A stretch of 64,000 bases of DNA from Cornus controversa (taxonomy: Eukaryota; Streptophyta; Magnoliopsida; Cornales; Cornaceae): NCBI GenBank assembly GCA_026545225.1, contig CM048853.1, forward strand, positions 18,435,255 to 18,499,254. The letters are read 5' to 3'. Of the stretch, positions 45,906-57,950 are shown one piece after another. Each line of letters opens with the position of its first letter. Within the stretch, counting starts at the first letter, position 1. The notes beneath the pieces are model-generated. The model was given only the letters and a program-made list of their open reading frames with translations, did no database searches and was not told the origin of the DNA. The position numbers were made by a program, and so were the translations under genes.

Positions 45906-47085
45906 TGTGAGTTGCGCGGTGTGGAAGCGGTTGCGAAAAGTATTTTAGAACCTAGAAGGGGGGTGAATAGGATCACTTGCTCGTTTGCTTAATTTTTAAT
46001 TAATTCAATTTTAAGTCCAATTAATCAAACAATTAAAGCAAGCAAATAAATAAAGTGTAAGTAAAGAAAAGAATGCACCAGATATATGTGGAAATCCAAG
46101 GCGGAAAAAATCACGGAAGGAGGCGGCATGCCTCAGGAAACCAATTCACTATGATGAAGCAAAGTACAACAGACTCTGTCTCAGTCTCACACCCCTCTTC
46201 ACTCTGTCAAGGATCTGATGAGGAACACCTTAGGCTTATGATTGCGACAACACGTCCAACTACTGCAGACTTCCGGCTAACGTCACCACCCTTACAAAAA
46301 GGTTACTGGAAGAACCAAAATACTCAGCAAGTATTTCATTCCCTTCGTATTGCAATCTGGTCACCTTTCTTCCTCAGCAAGCAAGCAAACGAAAAACTTT
46401 CAATCAAATATTCTGATTAGCAAATAGATTTGATGCAGTCTCTGAGCAGCTAATCAGAAGTAGAACACCATCCTAAATATCACTCATGAAGTATGGATGT
46501 GTGCTCTTAAAAATATATAGTCCTAATTATATTGTATATACTTTCTCTCTTTAAAATATTAATTTTCCAGGGCATCCTTGTAGAGAAAATATGAATACAT
46601 ATATATAAGCAAGGAAGTTCTAATTCTACTTGGAAAAGAAGTTAAATACCAAAATAGAACTTTCCTAGAAGTTTCAAACCCAATAGGATTCAGGATTTCC
46701 ATCAAAATCTATTTCCTATTTGGAACAGGCTAAGTGGGACCGGTGCCAAATAAATAGGACCGGTGGGACTTTTTGAAAACCTGCAGAAACTAAACTGCCG
46801 AGAAAAGTTGGACCGGTCCTAAATATTGGGGACCGGTCCTACTTTGAAAAATCCTAATATTTTCATTTAAACCCTGATTTTTCAAAATAGGCTCGAAAAT
46901 AAAAAGTGCAGAGTGTCCTCACCATACTTACCTGTACTATATGGTGTTTTAACTGATTTCTCTGCATCCATGTACTTGAATATCAGCTTGAGGTTGTCGA
47001 TGATCGACACAAAGAATAATATGAAAATTACAACTCGATTAATCAGGTTTTGATCATCGAAATATGCCAATTACAAATTTATATA

Positions 47086-47100
<15 letters not shown>
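45906..47100 (-). repeat. Sirevirus 5' LTR, full length
   Basis: About 1195 bp, TGTGAG/CTCACA termini, collinear with 38243-39413 and with 63149 onward. The outer end merges into an expanded (CT)n(CA)n(TA)n tract, so the last base and the TSD are uncertain. The 115-codon frame at 46073-46420 recurs in all three LTRs but has no domain and is not a gene. Confidence 0.85.

Positions 47101-47139
<39 letters not shown>
47096..47139. repeat. (CA)n(TA)n microsatellite at the LTR edge
   Basis: A CA tract passes directly into a TA tract. The left flank of the third LTR (63105-63148) is (GT)n(TA)n, so the element probably inserted into a dinucleotide repeat. Confidence 0.9.
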
Positions 47140-48162
47140 TTATTTATCTATGTACTCAAAACAATGAACTTTTTTACTATGACTTTTAAAAATGTAAAAA
47201 AGAATCAAAAAGAAAGAAGGAAATTTTATTACACAAACTGAATCCAGAATCTCCAATTCAAATAATTTAACCCTAATTCTTCTAAACCCATTTCAAAACC
47301 ACATATATGTTCCATTAAAACCAAGCCACACAATTAAACTCTCTAATTTCAAGATCCTGACTCTTTATTTAATTAAGTAAGAGAGAGAAAGTAGGGAGAG
47401 GGTGATGATGAAAGGAAAAAAGAAGAGAGAAAATATTTTATCACTTCTCTCTCTTGCCGGTATTTCATGTGATTTCATAGGGATAATTAGATCTTTACTG
47501 ACATCATAATTTTTCGTCATTGACTGTGTTGACAACTAACGGAAGGGAGGTTTGTGTTATCTCATATTCAAATTTCAAGGGAGGTTAGTGTAATATGATA
47601 AACAAGAGGAGATGTTAGTGTATATTGATTGAAACTCGGTGAAAGTCAGTGTAATTAACTCAAAAAAGAACTTTAATTTTTCAAAAATATTTACCCAATA
47701 AAAATAACTTTAATTCACTAATTTATTTTTGGTATTTTTGTGAGGGTATTTTTGTCATTTTAAGTCAATTTTTAATCCAAATACTGCCAAATAGGGGCAA
47801 ATTGCACGAATTTGTAAGTTGGGGGGGGGGGTTGCACCAAAAAAAAAAAGAAGAGGGGGGTACTGTGCACTATTTTGAAACCAGATGGAGTTTATTGCAC
47901 TTTTGCCAAATTACAATTAGAACTCTACATTCAATGAAATGAAATGTTTTAAAAGAGTAGGGTGTGGGTTAGAACTAGGGGTAGAGTTGCCATTCAAAGC
48001 CTAGCCTACAGATAGAAGAGACTTGAGAAACCATCAGTTAAAATTCAAAACAAAATTACTAACTTTTATATAAATAGTTTTGTTGAAGGTGAAGAGGACA
48101 TTTTTAACCTCACCTATATCAGTAAAATTTATAAAGGGAAACAAACAACTAACTTTAACTAG

Positions 48163-48207
<45 letters not shown>

Positions 48208-48296
48208 TGAACATATACAAAGAAACCAAAACCAATGGTCTTATTCTCTATTCGTATAATGTTACCATTGCTATTCAATTACCTCATTTAAATGCC
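47140..48296. other. Intergenic, no gene recognised
   Basis: Contains a run of 11-12 G at 47820-47831 followed by A- and G-runs, and an (AT)n tract at 48166-48203. No supported open frame. Confidence 0.4.
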
Positions 48297-48305
48297 TATA
48301 AAACC
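48297..48305 (+). promoter_or_regulatory. Putative TATA box of the GRF zinc-finger gene
   Basis: CTATAAAAC lies 182-190 bp upstream of the ATG at 48487 and is followed by CT-rich leader-like sequence (48340-48365). The distance fits a moderately long 5' UTR; evidence is motif and position only. Confidence 0.4.
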
Positions 48306-48486
48306 ATCGCTAAAGCCATCACTACGCCCAACTTTGATCTCTATCTGTAAAAGTTTCTCTCTCCATGAATAACCTCTTTAAAAGGTTTATCTTCTTTCCC
48401 TTTTTGTTGCTAGTAATACTATTTTGTTTCTATTTCTCCTAAATAAATGTTTTTTTAGAGTTTGATCAGTCATTGATGTTCCAAGC

Positions 48487-48837
48487 ATGGATGAAAATAG
48501 CAAAATGGATCTCAGGTATAAGAACGTGAATTGTTGGTGTGGGGTGTTGGCTGATATCAAGGTTATGGTTTCAAACTATAATCTCACTAGAGGAAATTTG
48601 TTTTATGTGTGTAAGCTTGGAAGGTGCACCTTCTTTGATTGGTGTGACCCAGTACAAATAGGTTACCAGTCATATATTCATAGTGAAGAAGTTGCTGCAT
48701 TGAGGTATCAGATTTATAATCTCGATTCAAGGTTGCAGGACGAAGTAGCTCGAAATAGGTTCTTAACGAAGATAACAACTATGATGTTGATTTGCATTTC
48801 CTTCATTGTAGCCATGTTAGGTTTTTTTGTTTCTTAG
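48487..48837 (+). CDS. GRF-type zinc-finger protein with C-terminal membrane segment, 116 aa
   Basis: A single intact exon. Residues 16-55 form a GRF-type zinc finger: C16-W-C18-G, then a G-x-L-F-Y-x-C motif ending at C42, C47, and the FFDWCDP tail typical of the plant family. Residues about 66-92 are a predicted coiled coil (EEVAALRYQIYNLDSRLQDE). Residues about 96-116 are hydrophobic (TMMLICISFIVAMLGFFVS), a likely C-terminal membrane anchor. Length and layout match many small plant GRF-finger proteins. GRF domains bind nucleic acid in animal repair proteins; the plant membrane-anchored forms have no known role. The first ATG is used. These genes are multicopy and may ride on transposons. 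Inside the duplicated unit, so a second copy is predicted beyond the window. Confidence 0.75.
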   Translation: MDENSKMDLRYKNVNCWCGVLADIKVMVSNYNLTRGNLFYVCKLGRCTFFDWCDPVQIGYQSYIHSEEVAALRYQIYNLDSRLQDEVARNRFLTKITTMMLICISFIVAMLGFFVS

Positions 48838-51000
48838 GTTGATGTATGAAATATATCAGAGTAGGAATACGTTGTATAAAGTCATGTATGGTATATAACA
48901 GTCAAACATGAACACATGCATTCATTAACTTTATTCAAGTCATGAAGTGAAGTAAGTCCATTGAATCCATGAAATAATCGAATTGATAATATGAAGTAAC
49001 TTGATGTTTAATGAAATACAGAAATTGATTTATTATTTTATGAAATTATTCACGCTAAAATTAAGTTATACGCGTATTTTCTTAAATTATATTTTATGAT
49101 TAAATATATAAACAATTAAATAAAATATTTATAAATAAGATGGCAACTATAATTAATTTTATAATGATAAATAATTAAATTTTTCTTAATTACCAATATT
49201 TCACTAATGAAGATGTAAAATCAGTTTGAACAATTTTTAATTTTGTGAATTGGAAAAAATTTATAGAAAGCGAATTTATTTCAAACTAATATCTCAATAT
49301 TATAATTTTATTCATTTATTTATACATTTAGTGCTTGGTAGCGTACTCTGTGGGCTCATTATCAATATCGATATCGATATCGATTATTGCAAAAATCCTG
49401 TTTATGACCATTGAGATAAGAAAAGGGATGCCTAATAATTATGTCATGGCGTACACTTGAGATTCCATGATAATTTACCAAATTAAAAATTTTATACATT
49501 TGAGATTTTTATTAGTAATAATGAATAATTTACTTTGTTACAAATTACAAATGAGCAATTATTTTAATTCCATCTTTAATAATTTTAATAGGAATATATC
49601 TATATTACATTTAACCATTGTGTCTGTATCTCCCTCCAAAAAGGATAAAGACAAGGTTAAGTAAAAGTGTGACGTTGGGTCAATGTTTTTTTGTAAACAA
49701 AAGCAAATGCAACAATATTTATTTATTGTCATGTTGATTATATGAAATAAACTTCTATTTTAATCCATCAAATTTTTTTTAAGGAAAATGATAAACTTGA
49801 TGACTGTAAAAAATCGAGAAAAACCGTCGTTCACGTGGCAATAAGTTGATGGTACTCTCCAAGTCTCCCAATGCATATTAAGTACGATAAGTATTTTAGA
49901 CAAAAATATCCTTTTCACCCCTTTCATTGTTTTCATCCTCTTTTCTTTCCCTCTCTCTTTGTATGTTTGTCACTCCTCATCTTTTTCTGAGTTAAATTAC
50001 TGTGAATATTTTTTTTCCTTTGTTCCCTTCAACTAATATTAGGTTCGGGGTCCACCCTTGGTGGAATAGGAATGTGGCTATAGAGACCGTCCTAAGTCAA
50101 GGCTGAGTCAAGTGGATCATTCCTACCGGACGTATTTGTATGCTCACCCCCTTCCCTCGAACCTTTTTCAGATAAAACACCGGTGGAGGATGAGGCTTAG
50201 AGAGGCTCGGTGGATTTTAATGTTCATTTTGGATATGTATATAGATGTCCATGCTGGTTTGTGGCATGTTGACTAATTTGAAAATGTTTTCTTTCCATTT
50301 GGAGGACCTTTACACTTTAGAACTTTTTATGTAATTGCCATATGACGCATGTGTACAACTATTGAGGAATGAATGTATGAAGGATAGTTTTGAAGTCTCA
50401 AATGTATGTGTTTATGGATGTGATCACTTGAATGCATTTCTACATGTTGAGGTAGTTCATTAGGACTTAATGGATAGACTCACCCTTGGTTATTGGGAGA
50501 CGAAAGTCAGACCATGACAACTGGCAATATGGGGGTGGAGGTCATGGTCGTGGTTGAGACGGTGGTAATGGTCGTGGTGGTGATGATGTAGGTCAACAGT
50601 TTTTTGGTTATATGAATTTTTTAGTAATCTTACTAAGAATGGAATGCTAATTCCATAGGTTTAACTATGGAATAGATTTCATTTTTGGGATTAGATTTTC
50701 ATTACAAGAGACAGACAATTCTCACCTTAAAGTTCATACCAAACAAATGAATGGTTGGAATGGGCATTCCATTCCATTCCATTCTCGCATATCAAACACA
50801 ACATTAATAAATAAAATATTATAACTCCTCCCAACACTAAAGTTCCGTAACTCTTCCCAACACAACATAAATTAAATAATATAATAATATTGTAACTCTT
50901 TCAAAGAGAAAAGAAAAGAAAAGTAATAAAATAATATTATAAATAAATTTGTATTTATATTTTCACTTTTATACATTTTCAATCTAATTATAAGTATGTT
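48838..51000. other. No gene recognised
   Basis: AT-rich. 50040-50500 has LTR-like features (CACCCCCTTCCCTCGAACC then TTTTTCAGATAAA) and a Gly/Arg-codon-rich stretch at 50520-50590, but no ends. ATATCG repeats lie at 49365-49385. Confidence 0.35.
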
Positions 51001-51230
51001 AAATATATATAAATTCTAAAATTTATAAATATTTATCTAAACAATCTTTATCTATATATATATATATACATATATTATTTTTAAAATGTATTTGAAAATT
51101 TAAATTGACTTTTAGAAAGATAAATTAAGTTGAAAATAGAAATGGAGTTGCTAAAATAGGAAAATATGTTGTTTATTTATTAAGTAAAAATGTTAATTTT
51201 AAATAAAATTATTTAAAAAAATTAAGTCGG
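51000..51230 (-). repeat. Dispersed AT-rich repeat, partial inverted copy
   Basis: Resembles 51700-51910 in direct orientation (AGTTGAAAATAGAA.TGGAG, ATGTTGTTTATTTAT) and hence 37560-37740 in inverted orientation; more diverged. Confidence 0.5.
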
Positions 51231-51347
51231 AACATATCCTAAGTTGTACTCAAATTAAAGCTCCCGAAATTCTATTTCTAACAAAAACGGTTTCATCAAA
51301 AAAATTCAATTTGTAATAAAAGTTATTGAACTTTAAGTGAATGGAAC

Positions 51348-51351
<4 letters not shown>

Positions 51352-51403
<52 letters not shown>
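51352..51403. repeat. (AT)n microsatellite
   Basis: An uninterrupted 52-bp AT tract, the longest in the window. Confidence 0.95.
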
Positions 51404-51405
<2 letters not shown>

Positions 51406-51699
51406 TAAGTAAAGAAATTAATAAAAAAAATAATACAACTCTTCCCAAGACTAACTTGCGCAACTCTTCCTAACACGAAAGAAAAGTAATATTATTTATA
51501 TTGTAACTATTTGAAAGAGAAAATAAAATTAATAAAATAAAATTTTAAATAATTTTTTTTATATATTTCAATCTACTCGAAATTTTTTTTATAAATATTT
51601 ATTAATAAACTCTCTTTATCTCTCTAAAGAAAAGTATAAGCGATAGCTGACCGGATCTCTTTTTTGAATTTGGTTCACTAGTGTGAAATCTTATAAATT

Positions 51700-52090
51700 A
51701 TAAAATTCATAGATATCTATTTAAACTCTCTTTATCTCTCTACATCTGTATAAATACATATATTATTTCTAAAAAAAATATTTGAAAATTCAAATAAAGT
51801 TTTGGAAAAATGAATTAACTTCGTTGAAAATAGAATTGGAGCTGCTGAAATATGAAAATATTTTGTTTATTTATAAAGTAAATGTGTTGATTTTATATAA
51901 AATTACTTATTTTTCAATATGAAAATGAAAGTAAATTAAATACATTGAGAATAAAATTTAATATGATGAATTGTAAAGTAAATGAGTAAAAAATTTTCAT
52001 AATATTATATCAATCAAAACAAAGAAAGAAAAGTTCAATTAGTCAATTTAAGAAAAATCTTTAATGAATGTGCAATTCAATAATTTCTTA
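51700..52090 (-). repeat. Dispersed AT-rich repeat, inverted copy
   Basis: Reverse complement matches 37358-37740 and 62010-62440. It keeps GTGGGCTCAATGTAAGAAA at its edge (around 52090), which unit B has and unit A lacks. Confidence 0.65.
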
Positions 52091-52513
52091 CATTGAGCCC
52101 ACCAATAAATTAGTTCTCTAAAGTTACCAAATCTAAATAAATAATATTATAACTCTTTGCAACACTAAAAAATGCTTTAATAAATTTATCATATAACGTT
52201 CTCAAAATATGAAAACTTGTCAGGAATAATTGTAAATTTACTTAATGAAAGTATCAAATAATTTTAATTTTATTTATTTATTATTATGATAGTCTCGTTA
52301 AACAATTAATGGAAAGTAATGGAACGACTCCAAATCCACACCAAATTCAGTTAAAATTAGGTTTAAATTAGGGTAATTTTGATTTCAACTGACATTGGAA
52401 GGTCGTAATCCCTTATCAAAGTCAATCAAGTGGTTCAAAATATTAGTTTGAATCATAGTACATTCAATTGAACCATTTGATTTCAATGTAGCCTACGCGA
52501 TTGAGCCAGTGTG

Positions 52514-52780
52514 ATAAAATTAGAGTATTTTTAGGCTAAAGAGATGCCACCACACTCCTCTAGTAACTAGTTTATATTATGACTGGTCTAGATATAAAGT
52601 GCATTTGTGGTTGGTGAGGTGAGATGAAATAGATTTTTTATTTATAAAATTAGAGTATTTTCAGGCTAAAGAGATGCCATTACACTACTCTGGTAACTAG
52701 TTTATATTATGTTTGTTTGTGAAGAGATATAATACTATTTTTTTACAATTATTTACTTAATTAACTTTAGCCCCCAAATT
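52514..52780. repeat. Partial copies of the fold-back arm
   Basis: AAATTAGAGTATTTT.AGGCTA and AAGAGATGCCA followed by CT..TAACTAGTTTATATT occur twice (52517 and 52637), separated by GCATTTGTGGTTGGTGAGGT. Both blocks match 23870-24060 in the fold-back cluster. Confidence 0.75.
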
Positions 52781-53653
52781 CATAGGGGGTACAATCAAGG
52801 AGTTTAAGACTCCAAATTCACCCCAAAGGTGGAGTTCCATTATCTCTTAGTAGTAATGTAATATCATTATTGAATTGGGCAATTTAATGCATCAAAAAAA
52901 TGTAATGTAATGTCGTTACAAAATATTATATATATAAATATATGGGTGATTCGGTACTATACTATAGATGTGTGAATTTATTAGTTGCATTTACAAATGA
53001 AGGTTGGTCTATGAGTGAATGACTTAATTACACATATGATATCTGAATCCCAATTGACACTTCAGCGATATTAAGAGTTGCGACTGTTGAGATTATAAAA
53101 GACAATTATCTATAAAATCCTGCCAGTTGACAATGAACATGAAGAGAGGCCAAGTTGAATATTAGGTTTTCTTACAATATAACTTTCAAATTCACCAACA
53201 TTGTTAGAAAGGTAGTTACATGGATAGACTTCCCACAGATATGTTGGCGAAATCGTTGAACAGGTGGTAAGAAAACTTCATTACCAGCATGTATTAATTG
53301 GTTTGCATTATTCCTGAACCAAAGTGACATTTATATAATATGATTTAAGCATTTTTTTGGTTCTTTCAGTTCAAGGGAAATGCCAAAAATAGGTTCTTCT
53401 TCATGGAGTATGAGACGCCTTCCTTTCGAGTCAATAAAACAACTAATGAGTGGTTGGGGCTTGCTAGAGGTCATAGGTTGAATGAAGGAATTATTCGATG
53501 CTTGTATCTAAAGTGGAAATGCATATGTAGTGTTTTGTTTGGGGTTGGTACGGTCCTAACATTAGCATTTACCACATAAATATGTCTAAGTATTTTTATT
53601 TTTGACTGACCGAGTGTCAAATTTTCAAGTTTAATGGATTGGACAAAATAACA
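52781..53653. other. End of the upstream duplicated unit; no gene recognised
   Basis: 53340-53520 reads FKGNAKNRFFFMEYETPSFR in one plus frame but has no known domain. The unit junction is at 53653/53654. Confidence 0.35.
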
Positions 53654-55116
53654 TTGAGGGCTTGGATTTGATACATCAAGCAGTTGGCCTTGATCAATCC
53701 CATGTTTGCTCACTCTACGCTCTTGCCGTTGCACAATAGTTTGGTGACTATCAACAGAAGGAAACGGGAATAGAAATAATCACAGCCATGAGGAGAAATA
53801 AAGTGTTGAATGATGAAATGAAGAATGCTTGGAAAAGAATGCTGTCAATGTTGCCAAGGGGTTAGTTAGAAAATAAATACTTCTTTGAACATGTTCCTCA
53901 ATACTATGCTAAACCAAATCGCCTCAAGTTGCGTGGTTGGCATATTGATGAGGGCACTGTAGAGTGTGATCATTGTCAGATTAATTTACACATCACGGTT
54001 TTGCAATGCCAAATTTTATTCGGGGCAAATGACTTCCTTTTGGATGAATAACTTTATTATTTGTTTGTTGGTGTAACTCCAATTATGAATTATTTATTTA
54101 AAAAATACTTTTTCATTAGTGTTTATTATATTTCAATGATATTGTATGTGGGAAAATATAATATTTATGTAGTTTGGTGATTAACAATGATAGTGAATCC
54201 TAACTTAAGTGTCATCGTGTGTTTAAATTAGTATACATTTACAATGTCAGTAGATTGATTTAACGGTAAACCATAAATCTCAAATGAAAAAAAATAAACA
54301 AGTTTTTTAAAATGAGAAATGCAGTAAATCATAGTTTCAACGAACTTGATTTCCTCAGATCCATTAGAATTTACAAACTTTGAAATATATTTTTGTCACA
54401 CACATCATATAATATATTTTATAATTGAGCAATTTAATACATCGAAACAAAAGTAACATTTACCATGTACAAAGTGACTTCAAAAGAAACACATAGGGGA
54501 CCTGAAGGTCTGAGGCATGACAATTGGTGCTCCGCTTGTACAATTTTTAAGCTACAAAGTTATGAGGCACCTAATAACTAAAATATAATATACACAAAAA
54601 ATTATGACATGATTCCATTTCTTACAGTTTCACAGATGTACACAAATTCATACAGAATAATCAAACATCAACCCTGGCAAGCTGCAACAATTCATCTTTC
54701 AACTCATTATGATCATCGAAAAGCTTATCAAATGCAATACGGTTTCACATTTGTAATGGAACTATTTGCAACAATAATGTGCTCGAACGTTAATTTTGAC
54801 ATAATTTGTTTGTAAATCATGCTAGAATAATGCATTTATATCATCGACAATTTTAGCTCTTGTAGGCTATTAAACGCTTTCATGTAGTGCATCATGAATA
54901 CACCACAGCTGGCCCTAAAATAATGTCGATTTAAAATAATCAAGTTTTCAATCCCAATGAAGTTACAAGCGCATATCTTAACTGAAATTGTTTTCTTGAT
55001 GGCATAAAAATTATTTTCAGGCATAAATTAGGACATAGGGATCAATGAGTCTGATAAAAATTCTAAATGCTAAAAGAAGGATTTCATACCCATCAAATTG
55101 TTTGGGAACCTTGACA

Positions 55117-55706
55117 CACTACAAGAAAATTAGTCTTTTACGACGGGCCAAAACTGCCTTAAATGACTTTTTAAGGCGCTCAATGGCCTGTCCTCTATTA
55201 AGGTGTTATGATTACTAAGTTTTTTTAAAGGCATGCGAAAACTTTTTAAAGGCAATCAAAAACTGCCTTTAATAATTTCAGAAACGCCTTTAAAATTTTT
55301 TTTCAAGGCTGTTATGTAGTGTCTTAAAAGTTGTATTATTCGAGGCGGTCAATACATGTCATAGAACTATAATTATTTAGGGTGGTCCTTGATTGCCTTA
55401 GAATCTTAATTATTAAGGGCGGTTAGTTGCCGCCTTAAAATATTAATTATTTAGGACGGCCCGTGCTTGCCTTAAAAGCTAATATTAAGGGCGGCTTGTA
55501 GCCACCTTAAAAGCTAAAGCAAATGTTTTTAAGGGCAGCTTTGGCCCACCTTAGAAGCTAAGATATTAAGGGCGCCTGTGGCCCGCCTTAGAAGCTAAGA
55601 TATTAAGGGTGCCTTGGGCCCGTCTTAGAAGCTAACCCATATATTATTAAGGGCGGGCTTGGCCCGCCTTAAAAGACAATTATTAAGGGCGCCATTGTCC
55701 TCCTTA
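55117..55706 (+). mobile_element. CACTA-type 5' terminus with subterminal repeats (copy B)
   Basis: CACTACAAGAAAATTAG at 55117-55133, then the same series of AAGGGCGG/CCGCCTT units as at 30323-30920, with point differences. No opposite terminus found. Confidence 0.75.
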
Positions 55707-56450
55707 TAAGGTTTTTTTTTTCTTTTGAAAATTCTTTTTCTAATACCTCATTCCAAAAACCTGTGAAACCCAATCCAAAAACCTCTTATGCCATACAATA
55801 CCAACATCCAATTTGCATCCGAAGCTAAAACATTCAAATGAAAGTCAACCCAAAAACATAGTTTGAATAACTTTCATCCCAACCCAAAAGTATGTGCTTA
55901 TCAGTATCTAATTTGCATCCAAGCTAGCAAATTCAGCATGATTAAAAATTCCAACCATTAACAAACTATACAGTGAACATTTAAAAGACATTCTAGCTAC
56001 AAATGAACTTAAGCAAAACACTAAACTTGAAGACGTAGTTGAGAGGCAATCGAAGCAAAATGGAGTAATGGAGCAAGTACAACAGGAGAAAAGGCTACAG
56101 CTACTGCTACTGCTACTGCTGCGCTGATTCATTATCCTGGGATTTAAAGAGAGAGGGTCAATGGAGCAAGTACAGCAGAGAAGGCACAAAAATATCAATA
56201 TATAATGAAATGAAACACTGAATGCATCCCCTTAGAGTTAGTGACACAAAAAATGAAGTTTTGACCTACTATGATATATCCATATTTTTTTTAAAGAAAA
56301 AATAATTGAATAAATATAAATGCACGGGTGTGGATAGAATGGGGCAGGTGGTTACAGTAGCACCCTGTGAACTTTAGATAATTCTAACGTATAAATGAGG
56401 TATACATGCTATTATAAAATATTAACTTAGACAAAAACAAAAGATCAAAT

Positions 56451-56606
56451 CCCATAGACGCGCAAACCAGTCCAATACACCCACTTCAAACTGTCTGGAA
56501 TGAACACCATAGTTGCTCTCTATAAATGGATCGCCAAGGTTGTTGATGGAGAAGTGTTGCAACTGTGCCAGAGCACCGTAATTGAAATCCAGATTATAGG
56601 GGTATC
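56451..56606 (-). pseudogene. Serine/histidine decarboxylase-like exon, copy B (frame intact)
   Basis: The minus strand has acceptor TTACAG|GA, then [38 protein letters not shown] and [13 protein letters not shown], all open. It keeps the Gln and Glu that copy A has changed to stop and Lys, so B is closer to the ancestral exon. No GT donor is seen after the final Trp codon, and neighbouring exons are missing. It is therefore a gene fragment, not a working decarboxylase. Confidence 0.87.
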
Positions 56607-57186
56607 CTGTAACAGGGTACTGATTTTCATATATGAATGTAGGATGGTAGAACTTCTAATGACGTAAAATGGAAATATTTTCCAGATTAATTTCTATTTC
56701 AGTTCCAAAATCCAACTCTTGAACCAGTGACATAGATGATATCAAGAAGTAATTTAACAATATCAATTTGTGTTTCTGGTTTGATTATTCTGGATAAGAG
56801 TACTTCAGGAAGGATACTTGAAGTTGTTGATTCCAACATTGACGAATCTTACAAGAGGGACTTACAACAACTAAAACACCTCATAGCAGTACGATAACTA
56901 GAATAAATTGACATTGAAAATAGTAGATATAGTTATAGTTGTTTTGATGTAAAAGATTAGTCTATACTATGACCACAAAGCATACTTATCATGTCAGGGT
57001 ATAACTTTGATACCAAGAATAGAAGAAAGATAGGTGAAAGATGGAGAAGAATACAGGGAAGGATGAAAGATGAAGAACACACAAAAGAATTATATTACAG
57101 ACAAGGGATGTTACAATATGTCGGAAGAGCAGTGGAGGAATCTTGAACAAGTCTCGAGCTATCTGACATGCAAAACATTAACTGCC

Positions 57187-57476
57187 TGTAATACCCCGTA
57201 ATTTGAGGATATCTAAATTGGGTTTTTATTTATTTGATGGAGTTTTTAATTATTTAAATGCTTTAATTAATTTTGTCAATATCTATTTTTATATGTTTAA
57301 TGTGAATGTTTGAATTGTTGCTAAGTGTTGATTGAGTTTAATTCTGTGTTAAATATTTGTTTTAAATATAGTTTTTTTCTCTTAAATAAAAATATGTTGG
57401 TTTGGGCTGCATTTTTTTTATTTTTGTTTTATTATTATTATTATTAGGTTGGGCTAGGCTGCTGGACTGGGCTATA

Positions 57477-57519
<43 letters not shown>

Positions 57520-57909
57520 TAAGAGAAAATAAATTAGGGTTCAGTAGTTTCTATGCACAGAGGATTCCTACGCACAGATAGGGAGAAAACGGTAGACGCT
57601 AGGAAAAGAGAAAAAAAAGTGATTTTTGCTCAACATCACAAGGCAAGTTCGAACTCTTCTCTTCCCCTTTGAATCTGTATACATATATATATTATTTGTA
57701 TATACATGTTGCTGGAATATATGTATAATATATATATTAATTATATAAACATGTTGCTAGAAATTTGTATGCAATTAATTATGAAACTAAATGATTTTTC
57801 ATGATAAGAATAATTCTGTGAATTAAACATGAAGATTTTGGAGTTTTGGTACTGTTTTATAGTATTTTTGCATATGTTTATACATGTATTTATGACTGTA
57901 TAGGTGGGT

Positions 57910-57950
<41 letters not shown>

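Larger units (their letters stand above)
38243..47100 (-). mobile_element. Gag-only Sirevirus-type Copia retrotransposon
   Basis: Two LTRs (38243-39413 and 45906-47100) in the same orientation flank an internal region. On the minus strand the order is 5' LTR, PBS, gag, AT-rich non-coding, multiplied PPT-like motifs, PPT, 3' LTR. Sirevirus assignment rests on a gag with two CCHC-type motifs and a coiled-coil segment, and on repeated AAAGGGGGAGAT motifs. Protease, integrase, RT and RNase H are absent, so the element was either non-autonomous or lost pol. A nested LTR-like insertion (about 39492-40866) lies near the 3' end. Confidence 0.85.
28861..53653. repeat. Upstream unit of a probable 24.8-kb tandem segmental duplication
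   Basis: From TTGAGGGCTT (28861) to 38242 the sequence is matched base for base, apart from scattered substitutions and indels, by 53654-62897. The left flank (before 28861) and the sequence before 53654 differ, so 28861 and 53654 are start points. The unit then continues with the Sirevirus, the GRF zinc-finger gene and AT-rich sequence up to 53653. Only the first 9.4 kb can be compared inside the window, so the unit length is inferred from the junction spacing. Confidence 0.75.

Noticed and set aside
46073..46420. 115-codon plus frame, with counterparts at 38474-38776 and 63298-63695
   Set aside because: Recurs because all three are copies of one LTR; antisense to LTR transcription and without a domain.
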